A program made the translations under genes and the position numbers. From a methanogenic archaeon mixed culture ISO4-G1 (GTDB lineage Archaea; Thermoplasmatota; Thermoplasmata; Methanomassiliicoccales; Methanomethylophilaceae), in contig CP013703.1 in NCBI GenBank assembly GCA_001563305.1, forward strand, positions 1,351,773 through 1,415,772: DNA of 64,000 bases, given 5' to 3'. This document shows positions 45,488-53,374 of this stretch, in pieces (within the stretch, counting starts at the first letter, position 1; every line of letters begins with the position of its first letter). The notes beneath the pieces are model-generated. The model saw only the letters and a program-made list of their open reading frames with translations. It did no database searches and was not told where the DNA came from.

Positions 45488-45506
45488 ATGTGGGCAATCT
45501 AGTGTT

Positions 45507-45523
45507 ACGATTTAAAAATTCGT
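45507..45523. promoter_or_regulatory. Operator-like dyad at the ABC ATPase promoter
   Basis: ACGATTTAAAAATTCGT has ACGA/TCGT ends 9 bp apart and overlaps the AT-rich core promoter 20-36 bp before the GTG start. It shares ends and length with the better palindrome in front of the binding-protein gene, so one regulator may bind both. Confidence 0.5.
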
Positions 45524-45561
45524 ATACCGTAAAAAGATTCCAAACCTCTCCAACAGTTATT

Positions 45562-45584
45562 AATACGAATTTGAAATTCGTGTT
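45562..45584. promoter_or_regulatory. Palindromic operator at the binding-protein promoter
   Basis: The core ACGAATTTGAAATTCGT is a perfect 8-bp inverted repeat around one base; with flanks the arms are 11 bp with one mismatch. It lies between a TATA-like GTTATTAATA and the ATG at 45588, so a bound protein would block initiation. Size and symmetry fit a DtxR/MntR-like metal regulator, which is inference. Confidence 0.6.
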
Positions 45585-45587
45585 ACT

Positions 45588-47003
45588 ATGAACACCAAGG
45601 TACTTGCTGTCATAGTTGTTGCCGTTCTAGTGGTGGCCGGAGCCGGGGTCTTCTTCATGATGAAGCCCGCCTCCGTGAATGCCATCGACGTCGAACTCGA
45701 AGTGTTCGGGAACGCCGATAAAGACGGGAAGGTAGACTCCGCTGACGCGGATCTGCTGAAGAAATACATAGACGCCCGCGATACCGGGAACACTGACGCC
45801 GTCAAAGAGGCGGAAGAGAAGATGAGCCTCAGATTCGCCGATGCGAACCTGGATGGAAAAATCGATATGACTGATTACAACCAGGTCAAGGCCATCGCGG
45901 ACGGTACGGCGAAAAAAGTCTGGCTCCTCGATGGATTCGGGAACGAGAGGGAGATCTCGAGAGAAATCCAGAAGATCGGATGCGAATACTTCGCTAACAC
46001 CGAGCTCTGCCTGATCCTCGGACTCGTGGACAAGATCTACGCCGTCGATTATGCACCATACCAGTACAAGGACTTCTATTTCGACGAGTCTAAAGCGGCT
46101 ACGGTCAAGACCCTGGACAACATGAACGAGCCCAATTACGATGATGTGAACAAGCTGGATCTTGACATCCTCCTGACATTCTACAACAAACAGTATGATG
46201 CCAAGCAGGACAAGATCTACGGCTGCGACGTATTGTATCTGGGCTGCTACCTGCCCGACATCACCAACACGGAAAAATCCTCGTTCATACAGGGAGTGCT
46301 CAAGGCGGGATACGTCTTCAACGTCGTCGACAGGGCGACCCAGTATGCCAACTGGCTCCTCGACTACAGAGACAAGCTCCTCAACATCGCGAACTCCATC
46401 CCGGAGGCCGACAAACCGACAATCCTGGCATCCAATCTCGGATCCGGTTACTTCGGCGGAGGCGTGTTCACGCTCACCGCATACAAGCTCACAGATCCTC
46501 TCGGACAGGGAATCAAACTGGGCGGAGGCCATAACGTCGTCGACGACGTGAACGAGAAGGACATCACCAAGAACGGTACCAACGGAATCACCGTCAATAT
46601 CGATACCGTTCTGGGGACCAACACCACCGTCAAGTTCATCCTCCTCCACATGGTGAAGTACACCTACGGGGGATCTGAACAGGTGTCCACACCCCACCAC
46701 GGCCATGTGTACTCCGTCGCGGACGAGAAAGCGAGCGGAGAACTTGCCACTGCACTTGCGGAGATGGAGGCCATGGACCTCGTGGAGGATGACATGAACG
46801 TCAGCCTCCTCGCCGGAGAGTTCAGGAACGGATGCACCGCAGGAGTCCTGCTGGGAGCATACATAGGAAAACTGTGCAACCCCGACAAGTACGCCAGCAT
46901 CAATCCCATAAAGATGACCGCCGAGTACTATGACTGGATGGGAATCAAGGACAAGGATCCCGCACAGGACGCAGTCTACGTATATCCCCTGCTGTCCGCC
47001 TGA
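45588..47003 (+). CDS. ABC transporter substrate-binding protein with N-terminal dockerin-like domain
   Basis: 471 residues: a signal anchor (VLAVIVVAVLVVAGAGVFFMM), then two calcium-loop repeats, NADKDGKVDSADADLLKKYI and ADANLDGKIDMTDYNQVKAI, that form a type I dockerin-like pair (about 40-105), then a FepB/BtuF-type binding protein (WLLDGFGNEREISREIQKIG onward). It would capture a metal chelate or corrinoid and deliver it to the permease. The dockerin module is unusual here; it may be structural or bind a cohesin elsewhere in the genome. The gene appears leaderless. Confidence 0.85.
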   Translation: MNTKVLAVIVVAVLVVAGAGVFFMMKPASVNAIDVELEVFGNADKDGKVDSADADLLKKYIDARDTGNTDAVKEAEEKMSLRFADANLDGKIDMTDYNQVKAIADGTAKKVWLLDGFGNEREISREIQKIGCEYFANTELCLILGLVDKIYAVDYAPYQYKDFYFDESKAATVKTLDNMNEPNYDDVNKLDLDILLTFYNKQYDAKQDKIYGCDVLYLGCYLPDITNTEKSSFIQGVLKAGYVFNVVDRATQYANWLLDYRDKLLNIANSIPEADKPTILASNLGSGYFGGGVFTLTAYKLTDPLGQGIKLGGGHNVVDDVNEKDITKNGTNGITVNIDTVLGTNTTVKFILLHMVKYTYGGSEQVSTPHHGHVYSVADEKASGELATALAEMEAMDLVEDDMNVSLLAGEFRNGCTAGVLLGAYIGKLCNPDKYASINPIKMTAEYYDWMGIKDKDPAQDAVYVYPLLSA

Positions 47004-47023
47004 TCGCATAACGGGTAGATCGA

Positions 47024-48097
47024 ATGAACGATGTTACGGCCGATGTCGACCAAGACAAGCTGGGGGTACTGAAGCTCAAGAAGAGAGCGACCCTTTACAT
47101 CCTGGCAGTCACCGTGATGACATTGACCATAGCGTTGTATTCGATCACCTACAACTCCTCGGGGGTGACCGTAGGCGAGGTCTACGGCACCCTCGTAAAC
47201 CAATTATTCCCGGACACCTTCGACATACCGGACAAGACCCAGTACATCGTGATGAGGGTCTACGCACCGCGCGTGTTCATGGCCATACTCGTCGGTATGA
47301 TCCTGTCCATGTGCGGATGCATCACACAGACGATCCTGAAGAACCCCCTTGCAACGCCATACACGCTGGGTGTGTCCTCCAGTGCATCGTTCGGTGCCGG
47401 TTTGGCGATAATAGCCGGGATATCCGCATTCGCGGGAAGCCTGGGACTCATACTAAACGCGTTCCTCTTCTCCATGATACCGGCCGCCATCATCCTGATC
47501 ATTGCCTCCAGGAAGAACATGATGACGACCACCATGATCCTGATCGGGATATCCCTATCCTACATGTTCAGCGCGGCCAACACGCTGATGCAGTACTTCG
47601 GGAACGCGGATGCGGTGAAAACGGCGATGTTCTGGTCCGTGGGAGACCTGAACGGCGCCATGCTCTCGCAGGTACCCTATGTGCTCATCACGGTAATCAT
47701 CACGATCATCGCCGCTTTCATACTCATGAAGGATATCGATATCATGAGAATGGGGGATGATACGGCCTCGTCCCTCGGTGTGAATGTCCGTATGGTCCGC
47801 ACCGGATCGATCGTCCTTGCATGCTTCTCCACCGCCGTCGCCGTGAGTTTCGTCGGTGCCATAGGATTTATCTGTCTGTTGGGACCACAGATATCCAGGA
47901 TGATCGTGGGAGGGAACATGAAGTACCTCTTCCCGGCATCCATGGTCACCGGGGCGTTGCTGCTGACGCTTGCGGATCTTGCTGCCAAAACGGTGCTGGC
48001 CCCCGTCATACTGCCCGTAGGGGCAATCACAGCCCTTGTCGGTTCCCCGGTTTTGATCTACCTGCTTGTGAAGAACAGAAACATGGTGGTAAGCTGA
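47024..48097 (+). CDS. FecCD-family ABC transporter permease
   Basis: 357 residues with about ten membrane helices and family motifs RVFMAILVGMILSMCGCITQ, NPLATPYTLGVSSSASFGA and GAIGFICLLGPQISRMIVGG. With the divergent ATPase and upstream binding protein it forms an importer for iron-siderophore, cobalamin or another metal cofactor. Close linkage to larC-larB-larE makes nickel or corrinoid supply worth considering, but substrate cannot be read from sequence. Confidence 0.9.
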   Translation: MNDVTADVDQDKLGVLKLKKRATLYILAVTVMTLTIALYSITYNSSGVTVGEVYGTLVNQLFPDTFDIPDKTQYIVMRVYAPRVFMAILVGMILSMCGCITQTILKNPLATPYTLGVSSSASFGAGLAIIAGISAFAGSLGLILNAFLFSMIPAAIILIIASRKNMMTTTMILIGISLSYMFSAANTLMQYFGNADAVKTAMFWSVGDLNGAMLSQVPYVLITVIITIIAAFILMKDIDIMRMGDDTASSLGVNVRMVRTGSIVLACFSTAVAVSFVGAIGFICLLGPQISRMIVGGNMKYLFPASMVTGALLLTLADLAAKTVLAPVILPVGAITALVGSPVLIYLLVKNRNMVVS

Positions 48098-48927
48098 ACC
48101 CCGAAACAAAGAGGATCTGCGACGAGTGGAAATCCGAAAGGGAAAAGCACCCGTTCTACGGTGAGAATGCCGACGAGACGTGCCAGTACGCTCTGTGGGA
48201 TGATGTGTCGAAAACGTATTCCGATAAGGGCTACAACATCATAGCGGATGATATCGTGAAGATACTGAGGACCGAAGACATCCTCAGAAAGGACCGTACC
48301 GTCATGGACATAGGCTGCGGTCCTGGCACATATGCGTTCCGCATATCGCCTCTCGTCAAGGAAGTCACATGCATCGACAGCAGCTGGCCTATGTTGGGAC
48401 GTGTCAAATCCGAATCTGCAGATAGGCATGCGGACAACATCAGCGTGACCCTGTGCGACTGCAAGGGGATTCCCGATGACCTCATCTGCGATGTGGCCTT
48501 CTCGTCCCTCTGTCCGCCGATGAACGATCCGAAGATGATCCTCTCGATGGAAAGACATGCCAGAGAATGGTGCGTCTACGTCTCGTCCGCGAAGACCAGG
48601 CCCGGCATCGAGACCGAGATCTGGAAGGAGCTGGGGTGCGACTATTCATACGGAGGTTACATGACCTCTTATCCGGATTCCTTCCTGAAATCCATAGGAA
48701 GGGAAACTTCCCTCGTTTTCCTCGAGCAGAGGAACACCGAGACAATCCCATTGGAGAATTGCATCTCAACATTCAGACGTAAGATATCCAGATTCAGACC
48801 TATCACCGAAAGGGAAGAACAGGCGATACGTACAGTGGTATCACGTCATGCCGACGGCGATACCGTTATCCTCGATTCGAACAGCCGTATGGGCCTCCTG
48901 TACTGGAGACCGAACGTCACTCTTTGA
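48094..48927 (+). CDS. SAM-dependent methyltransferase (probable CTG start)
   Basis: About 277 residues. Motif I is VMDIGCGPGTYAFRI, followed by CIDSSWPM and a later acidic region, in a class I methyltransferase fold. No ATG, GTG or TTG is placed well at the front of the frame; CTG at 48094 overlaps the permease stop (CTGA) and has GGTGGT three bases upstream. It follows the transporter genes and ends 11 bp inside larC. Similar methyltransferases often follow metal-cofactor transporters in methanogens; the substrate is unknown. Confidence 0.75.
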   Translation: MNPETKRICDEWKSEREKHPFYGENADETCQYALWDDVSKTYSDKGYNIIADDIVKILRTEDILRKDRTVMDIGCGPGTYAFRISPLVKEVTCIDSSWPMLGRVKSESADRHADNISVTLCDCKGIPDDLICDVAFSSLCPPMNDPKMILSMERHAREWCVYVSSAKTRPGIETEIWKELGCDYSYGGYMTSYPDSFLKSIGRETSLVFLEQRNTETIPLENCISTFRRKISRFRPITEREEQAIRTVVSRHADGDTVILDSNSRMGLLYWRPNVTL

Positions 48928-50092
48928 AGCGAACGGCCCTTCTGATCTCATCCACCGTGACACCGTTCTCCGCAGCCAGGCGGACAAGGTCATCATGTTC
49001 CGGTTTGCATTTGCGGACCCCGTATCCATCAGATATCTTCACGCGGACCTGCCCGTATTCGGTATCGACCGTCTCTTTCCTGGAGACCATCTCATACCTA
49101 TCGGCCTTCCATGTCCTGATTCCAATGGTGGTGGTGTTCCTCAGAATCGCTTTTGCCAGCCTGTCCCTGTCCTCGTGACGGCACAGGCAGGTGAGCATGT
49201 GCCCGGGCCTGCCCTTCTTCATAATGACCGATGTGATCATCGCGTCAAGGGCGCCCTCGCTGAGAAGCGTGTCGATGACCGAACCGAGGTCCTCGGGGGT
49301 CATGTCGTCGATGTTGCAGTTGAGGACATCCACCTCGGGCATGGCATCCTTGGCGGTACCTATGAACGCCCTCAGGACGTTGGGTATCCCGTAGTCCCTC
49401 CTGCCCAGTCCGCAACCGATGTCGTCGATGACCATGGAAGGTCTCTGACCGAATGTGCCAGCAAAGTGCTTCACAATCGCTACGCCCGTCGGTGTGGCGA
49501 ACTCCCCCTCGACGTCTCCCGCATAGCACGGGATGCCTTTAAGCAAGAAGGCAGTGGCCGGTGCGGGTATAGGAAGCTCCCCGTGGGCGCACATCACCGT
49601 CCCGTACCCTGTACGGATCGGGGATACTATGATCTGGTCAGGAGACAGCTCCTCGATCAGCATGCAGTCCATGACTATGTCCGCGATCGCGTCGAGCATC
49701 CCGACCTCGTGGAAATGGATCTCCGAAACGGGTTCGCCGTGGACCTTTGATTCCGCCTCGGCGATATCCTTGTAGATCCCTATCGCATTATCCTTCACCG
49801 AATCGGAGACATTCAATTCCCTGATGATCTGGAGGACCTCGTCAAGACTCCTGTGGGAATAACATACGCAATGCCCGGGTTCGTCCTCCTCCTTGCCGTC
49901 AATGAAGACCTTCATGCTCGTTCCGCAGATGTGATGCTTCTGGGCTTTCTCCCTAACAATCCTGACCCCGGGGATGCCGATGGATGCGGCCCTCGCCTGG
50001 ATGTCGAATGATTCCGGTATCAGGTCTGACAACGCACCCATGATCATGTCCCCGGCCACGCCTGAACCGCAATCCAGATAGAGGACCTTCAC
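48917..50092 (-). CDS. larC: Nickel-pincer cofactor nickel insertase LarC
   Basis: 391 residues with the LarC opening VKVLYLDCGSGVAGDMIMGA, EIHFHEVGMLDAIADIV in the middle and DVLNCNIDDMTPEDLGSVID in the C-terminal part. LarC inserts nickel into the pincer nucleotide with CTP. It is encoded as one open frame, unlike the LarC1/LarC2 split of some bacteria. The GTG start at 50092 overlaps the larB stop (GTGA). Confidence 0.93.
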   Translation of the reverse strand: MKVLYLDCGSGVAGDMIMGALSDLIPESFDIQARAASIGIPGVRIVREKAQKHHICGTSMKVFIDGKEEDEPGHCVCYSHRSLDEVLQIIRELNVSDSVKDNAIGIYKDIAEAESKVHGEPVSEIHFHEVGMLDAIADIVMDCMLIEELSPDQIIVSPIRTGYGTVMCAHGELPIPAPATAFLLKGIPCYAGDVEGEFATPTGVAIVKHFAGTFGQRPSMVIDDIGCGLGRRDYGIPNVLRAFIGTAKDAMPEVDVLNCNIDDMTPEDLGSVIDTLLSEGALDAMITSVIMKKGRPGHMLTCLCRHEDRDRLAKAILRNTTTIGIRTWKADRYEMVSRKETVDTEYGQVRVKISDGYGVRKCKPEHDDLVRLAAENGVTVDEIRRAVRFKE

Positions 50093-50838
50093 TGCTTCAC
50101 CTTCCTGTCGATCAGGGATGCGATGTAGCCTCCCCCGAAACCATTGTCGATGTTCACCACGCTGACCGTGGATGCGCATGAGTTCATCATGGCCAGCAGC
50201 GCTGTCAATCCTTCGAAGGATGCCCCGTAACCGACTGAGGTCGGAACGGCTATGACAGGAACATCCACAAGACCCCCTACCACGCTGGGAAGCGCACCTT
50301 CCATGCCTGCGGCGACGACTACCGCGGATGCACCCATGATCTTGTCCGAACCGGACAGCAGGCGGTGTATTCCTGCGACGCCTGCATCGAACATCCTCTC
50401 GACCCTGCATCCCATGACCTCCGCGGTCACCGCGGCCTCCTCGGCCACGGGCATGTCGCTGGTGCCTGCGGAAACAACGCAGATGTAGCTTCTGCGCTCC
50501 TTCTCAGGTATCTTCCCGATGATGCATATCTTGGGGACCGGACGAAATTCGGCATCCAATCCGCTGGACAAGGCCAGCTTGTAGGTCTCCTCCGGACAGC
50601 GCGTAATCATGACACAATCCGAACCGTTCTCCATCAATGTGGAGGCGATCCTGACGGACTGCTCGGGGGTCTTGCTCGCACCGTAGATGACCTCCGAAAC
50701 GCCCTGCCTGACCCTTCTCTGGGTATCGACCTTGGCGAAACCCAGATCGACGAACGGCCTCGTACGGAGCATGCGCTCCGCGTCCTCCACGGACAGTGTA
50801 CCGTCCCTCACGGCCTCAAGGATCTGCTTCGGTTCCAT
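50089..50838 (-). CDS. larB: Nickel-pincer cofactor biosynthesis carboxylase LarB
   Basis: 249 residues with EVIYGASKTPEQSV, VVSAGTSDMPVAEEA and AVPTSVGYGASFEGLTAL, matching LarB, a PurE-like enzyme that carboxylates and dephosphorylates nicotinate adenine dinucleotide. Its 5' end overlaps the larE end by 31 bp and its 3' end overlaps larC by 4 bp, so the three form one operon in the order larE, larB, larC. Confidence 0.93.
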   Translation of the reverse strand: MEPKQILEAVRDGTLSVEDAERMLRTRPFVDLGFAKVDTQRRVRQGVSEVIYGASKTPEQSVRIASTLMENGSDCVMITRCPEETYKLALSSGLDAEFRPVPKICIIGKIPEKERRSYICVVSAGTSDMPVAEEAAVTAEVMGCRVERMFDAGVAGIHRLLSGSDKIMGASAVVVAAGMEGALPSVVGGLVDVPVIAVPTSVGYGASFEGLTALLAMMNSCASTVSVVNIDNGFGGGYIASLIDRKVKQ

Positions 50839-51602
50839 CGGTGAAACTCCCTCACACCGTATGAAACTGAATCATAGTATTTCAGTAGTATCTCTTCGAT
50901 ATCCTTCCTCTTGGCCTCCAGAAGGTCCGACTGATACTTCAGAATCTCAAGTCTGGCACTGTTGGAGACCGTACGCACCCTTATGCCCCTGAAACCGAGG
51001 TCGCGGATCTCCCTCTCTGCCCTGCAGGTGCGCTCCAGGAGGGGTGCGGTTATGACCGTTCCCGTGGGAATGCGCGTGGCCAAACAGGAATCCGAGGGCA
51101 TGTCCCATGTCGGGAGCCCGGCCTCGCGCGACAGGTTCCTGATGTCCTCCTTGGTGAGTCCGCTGTCCCTCAGCGGCGACAGTATCCCCATCTCCGAGGT
51201 CGCCCTCATGCCGGGTCTCGAATCCGCATCATCCGATGCGTTGGTACCGTCCATCACGGCCTTCCTTCCGTCTGCCTGGGCGGTGTCGGTTATCAGCTTG
51301 AACACTGCCTTCTTGCAATGATAGCAGCGGAGCTCGTCGTTCCTCACTATCTCCCCGATGGACAGGGGATCGATCCGGAGCACCCTCAGGTTGTATCCGA
51401 ACTCGACGGCCATGATCCTGGCCCGCTCCAGTTCCTCGTCCGTCTGGAACGCACCCTTGACGAAATACGGGGCCACATCCATCCCCAGACGGGAGCATGC
51501 GTACAGGAGGTAGACGGAATCCGTCCCGCCCGAGAAGGCCAATGCTGGTCTGGGGATCCTCTCGAGGGTCTGCCTGAGCCTGTCCGGTATCGTGTCGGCC
51601 AT
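50808..51602 (-). CDS. larE: Pincer cofactor sulfur transferase LarE
   Basis: 264 residues with PP-loop ALAFSGGTDSVYLLYAC (about 19-35), ELRCYHCKKAVF near 107-118, MDGTNASDD and MPSDSCLATRIPTG. LarE adds sulfur to the dicarboxylated intermediate. RCYHC plus SC gives three conserved Cys, consistent with the type that carries a 4Fe-4S cluster instead of sacrificing one Cys, as known from Thermotoga LarE. The start MADTIPDRL is chosen; an ATG six codons upstream is possible. Confidence 0.9.
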   Translation of the reverse strand: MADTIPDRLRQTLERIPRPALAFSGGTDSVYLLYACSRLGMDVAPYFVKGAFQTDEELERARIMAVEFGYNLRVLRIDPLSIGEIVRNDELRCYHCKKAVFKLITDTAQADGRKAVMDGTNASDDADSRPGMRATSEMGILSPLRDSGLTKEDIRNLSREAGLPTWDMPSDSCLATRIPTGTVITAPLLERTCRAEREIRDLGFRGIRVRTVSNSARLEILKYQSDLLEAKRKDIEEILLKYYDSVSYGVREFHRWNRSRSLRP

Positions 51603-51702
51603 CCTTCCTCCTCCGCGCATACATGGGCGGACGCGTTTTAATACGTGTTGCAGGCCCTTTTTACGGATATACGTACGCGCAATTGGTGTCCCCGGGCTCA
51701 TG

Positions 51703-51796
51703 GTTTATATACGGCATGTACATCCCCATACTCGTGAGACGCTTAGCCTCACGAACGGAAATGTACCGTAATGGCGAATCCGTAAAGGTGATTAAA
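51703..51796 (+). promoter_or_regulatory. L15e promoter and structured leader
   Basis: A strong TATA box, TTTATATA (51704-51711), precedes L15e by 86-93 bp, leaving an unusually long leader. The leader has a perfect hairpin TCGTGAG/CTCACGA (51732-51738, 51748-51754) and outer complementary GTACAT/ATGTAC (51718-51723, 51761-51766). GTAAAGGTG before the ATG holds the ribosome-binding site. A ribosomal-protein feedback site is possible. Confidence 0.5.
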
Positions 51797-52420
51797 ATGA
51801 GCGAAGAGACTCAGGAAACACGCCCGGTCAACGGGAAGAGCATGTACAGCTACATCGCTGATGCATGGGACGTACCCGAGAAATCATACGTCAAGGCATT
51901 GAACTACGAGCGCCGTATCCAGTGGAGGAAGGAGGAGAACTTCATCCGCGTCGACAAGCCCACCCGTCTGGACAGGGCCAGAGCACTCGGTTACAAGGCC
52001 AAGCAGGGATACGTCATCGTAAGGGCGAAGGTCAGGAAGGGATCCTTCCACAAGAGGGCCATCGTCACAGGTAGGAGAGCGAAGAGGAAGGGAATCAACC
52101 AGATCATCACCGGCAAGAGCATCCAGAGGATGGCCGAGGAGAGGACTGCGAAGAGATACCCCAACCTTGAGGTTCTGAACTCCTACTGGGTAGGTGCAGA
52201 CGGACAGCAGGAGTGGTATGAGGTCATCCTCGTCGACCCCGCACACCCCGTCATCAAGGCCGACCCCAAGATCAACTGGATCTGCGACAAGACACACACC
52301 AACCGTGTCTACCGCGGAAAGACCTCCGCCGGACAGAAGGGACGTGGAATGAGGCACACCGGAAAGGGTGCTGAGAAGGCCAGGCCCTCGGTCAAGGCGA
52401 ACCAGAGAAGAATCAAGTGA
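51797..52420 (+). CDS. rpl15e: Large ribosomal subunit protein eL15
   Basis: 207 residues, very basic, with MYSYIADAWDVPEKSYVKAL, YKAKQGYVIVRAKVRKGS and KGRGMRHTGKGAEKARPS, diagnostic for L15e. The ATG at 51797 follows ATTAAA. It is a single-gene unit with its own promoter and a clear terminator. The N-terminal extension MSEETQETRPVNGK is longer than in many archaea. Confidence 0.95.
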   Translation: MSEETQETRPVNGKSMYSYIADAWDVPEKSYVKALNYERRIQWRKEENFIRVDKPTRLDRARALGYKAKQGYVIVRAKVRKGSFHKRAIVTGRRAKRKGINQIITGKSIQRMAEERTAKRYPNLEVLNSYWVGADGQQEWYEVILVDPAHPVIKADPKINWICDKTHTNRVYRGKTSAGQKGRGMRHTGKGAEKARPSVKANQRRIK

Positions 52421-52449
52421 TCTGCTTACGTTCGTAAGAAACCATTTAA

Positions 52450-52478
52450 CCGCCCTTCTGGGCGGATCCTTTTTTTTT
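52450..52478 (+). terminator. Hairpin with poly-T after L15e
   Basis: CCGCCC-TTCT-GGGCGG is a perfect 6-bp hairpin followed within five bases by nine T residues. A second small perfect hairpin CTTACG-TT-CGTAAG lies just before it (52425-52438). This is the clearest terminator in the window and protects the convergent ThiI-like gene. Confidence 0.75.
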
Positions 52479-52482
52479 GATT

Positions 52483-53328
52483 TCAAAGACCGCCACGGAT
52501 CGTATCGGCCAGTTCCCTGACCTCGTCGTCGGACATGCCGATCGTAGGGAAGAACACCGGGAGCTCGAACTGGGAAACATCGACGTCCTTCATGCCGTCC
52601 AGATCCGTTCCCATGACGATGCCCAGGGCCTTCTTCTGATCATCCCTGGAGGAATCGAACTCCCTCACATATCCGTCATAGTTGCGCAACTCCGACAGGT
52701 CGCCCTCGCCCCTCGCCAGCACCCTGCATCCGCGCTTCATCATAAGCCATGCGGACACCAAGGCCCTGTCCGTACCGTCGATGTATGCGATGACCTTGCC
52801 CTGGGTCCCCACCGGGAGGCCCGCGTGGCATCTGATGTAGTCCTGGAAGATGAAGGCGCGGTTGTCCCGGGCCTCGACGTAGAAGACCTTGTCCGGGTCG
52901 GTGAGGTCCACCTTCAAGCCCTTGTCCTCGTTGGCGAGGAAGATGGCGGAGCCGATCTCCCTTCCCATGTCGAGACTTGTGTATCCCTGCGAACCCTCCC
53001 TGCGGGCCTTGACCGCGAAGGACTCCCCCTCGGAAAGCCTTCCCTTGGAGTATCCTGCGGCAGTCTGGCACATGTCATCCATCTTGGAGGTGCACTCCTC
53101 CGCGACCGACATCGAGGCGATCCCGAAGACCTTCCTCAGGGACCTTGCGGCGGCATCTATGTCTGTGGCCTCGACATAGAACCTGGCGCCCTTGTTGGTG
53201 ACCAGGGCCTCGACGCCGTCGTTCATGAGCATGTTCAGCATGTTGTCCTTCAATGTGCTCTCGAACCTTCTGCGGACCGGTGCGCTCTTCAGACCGATCT
53301 CGGCGTACCTGATAAGTAATATAGCCAC
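52483..53328 (-). CDS. ThiI-like tRNA-binding protein with a lost PP-loop
   Basis: 281 residues. The N-terminal ferredoxin-like and THUMP domains of ThiI are intact (LLIRYAEIGLKSAPVRRRF; FQDYIRCHAGLPVGTQGKV). The next segment keeps the ThiI frame (SAWLMMKRGCRV; LPVFFPTIGMSDDEVRELA), but the PP-loop SGGIDSP is replaced by IDGTDRA (183-189) and the domain is about 100 residues short with no catalytic Cys. 4-thiouridine synthesis by this protein alone is therefore unlikely. The start is GTG and divergent from the TauE gene. Confidence 0.8.
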   Translation of the reverse strand: MAILLIRYAEIGLKSAPVRRRFESTLKDNMLNMLMNDGVEALVTNKGARFYVEATDIDAAARSLRKVFGIASMSVAEECTSKMDDMCQTAAGYSKGRLSEGESFAVKARREGSQGYTSLDMGREIGSAIFLANEDKGLKVDLTDPDKVFYVEARDNRAFIFQDYIRCHAGLPVGTQGKVIAYIDGTDRALVSAWLMMKRGCRVLARGEGDLSELRNYDGYVREFDSSRDDQKKALGIVMGTDLDGMKDVDVSQFELPVFFPTIGMSDDEVRELADTIRGGL

Positions 53329-53346
53329 GATGATACATCGCTAAGG

Positions 53347-53358
53347 CGGTTAAAACCG
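53347..53358. promoter_or_regulatory. Shared palindromic TATA region of a divergent pair
   Basis: CGGTTAAAACCG is a perfect palindrome centred at 53352.5, 24.5 bp from the ThiI-like GTG (53328) and 22.5 bp from the TauE ATG (53375). Its TTAAAA core is the only TATA-like sequence in the 46-bp gap, so it may drive both genes. Confidence 0.45.
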
Positions 53359-53374
53359 TATCGTAGGAGCTGAC

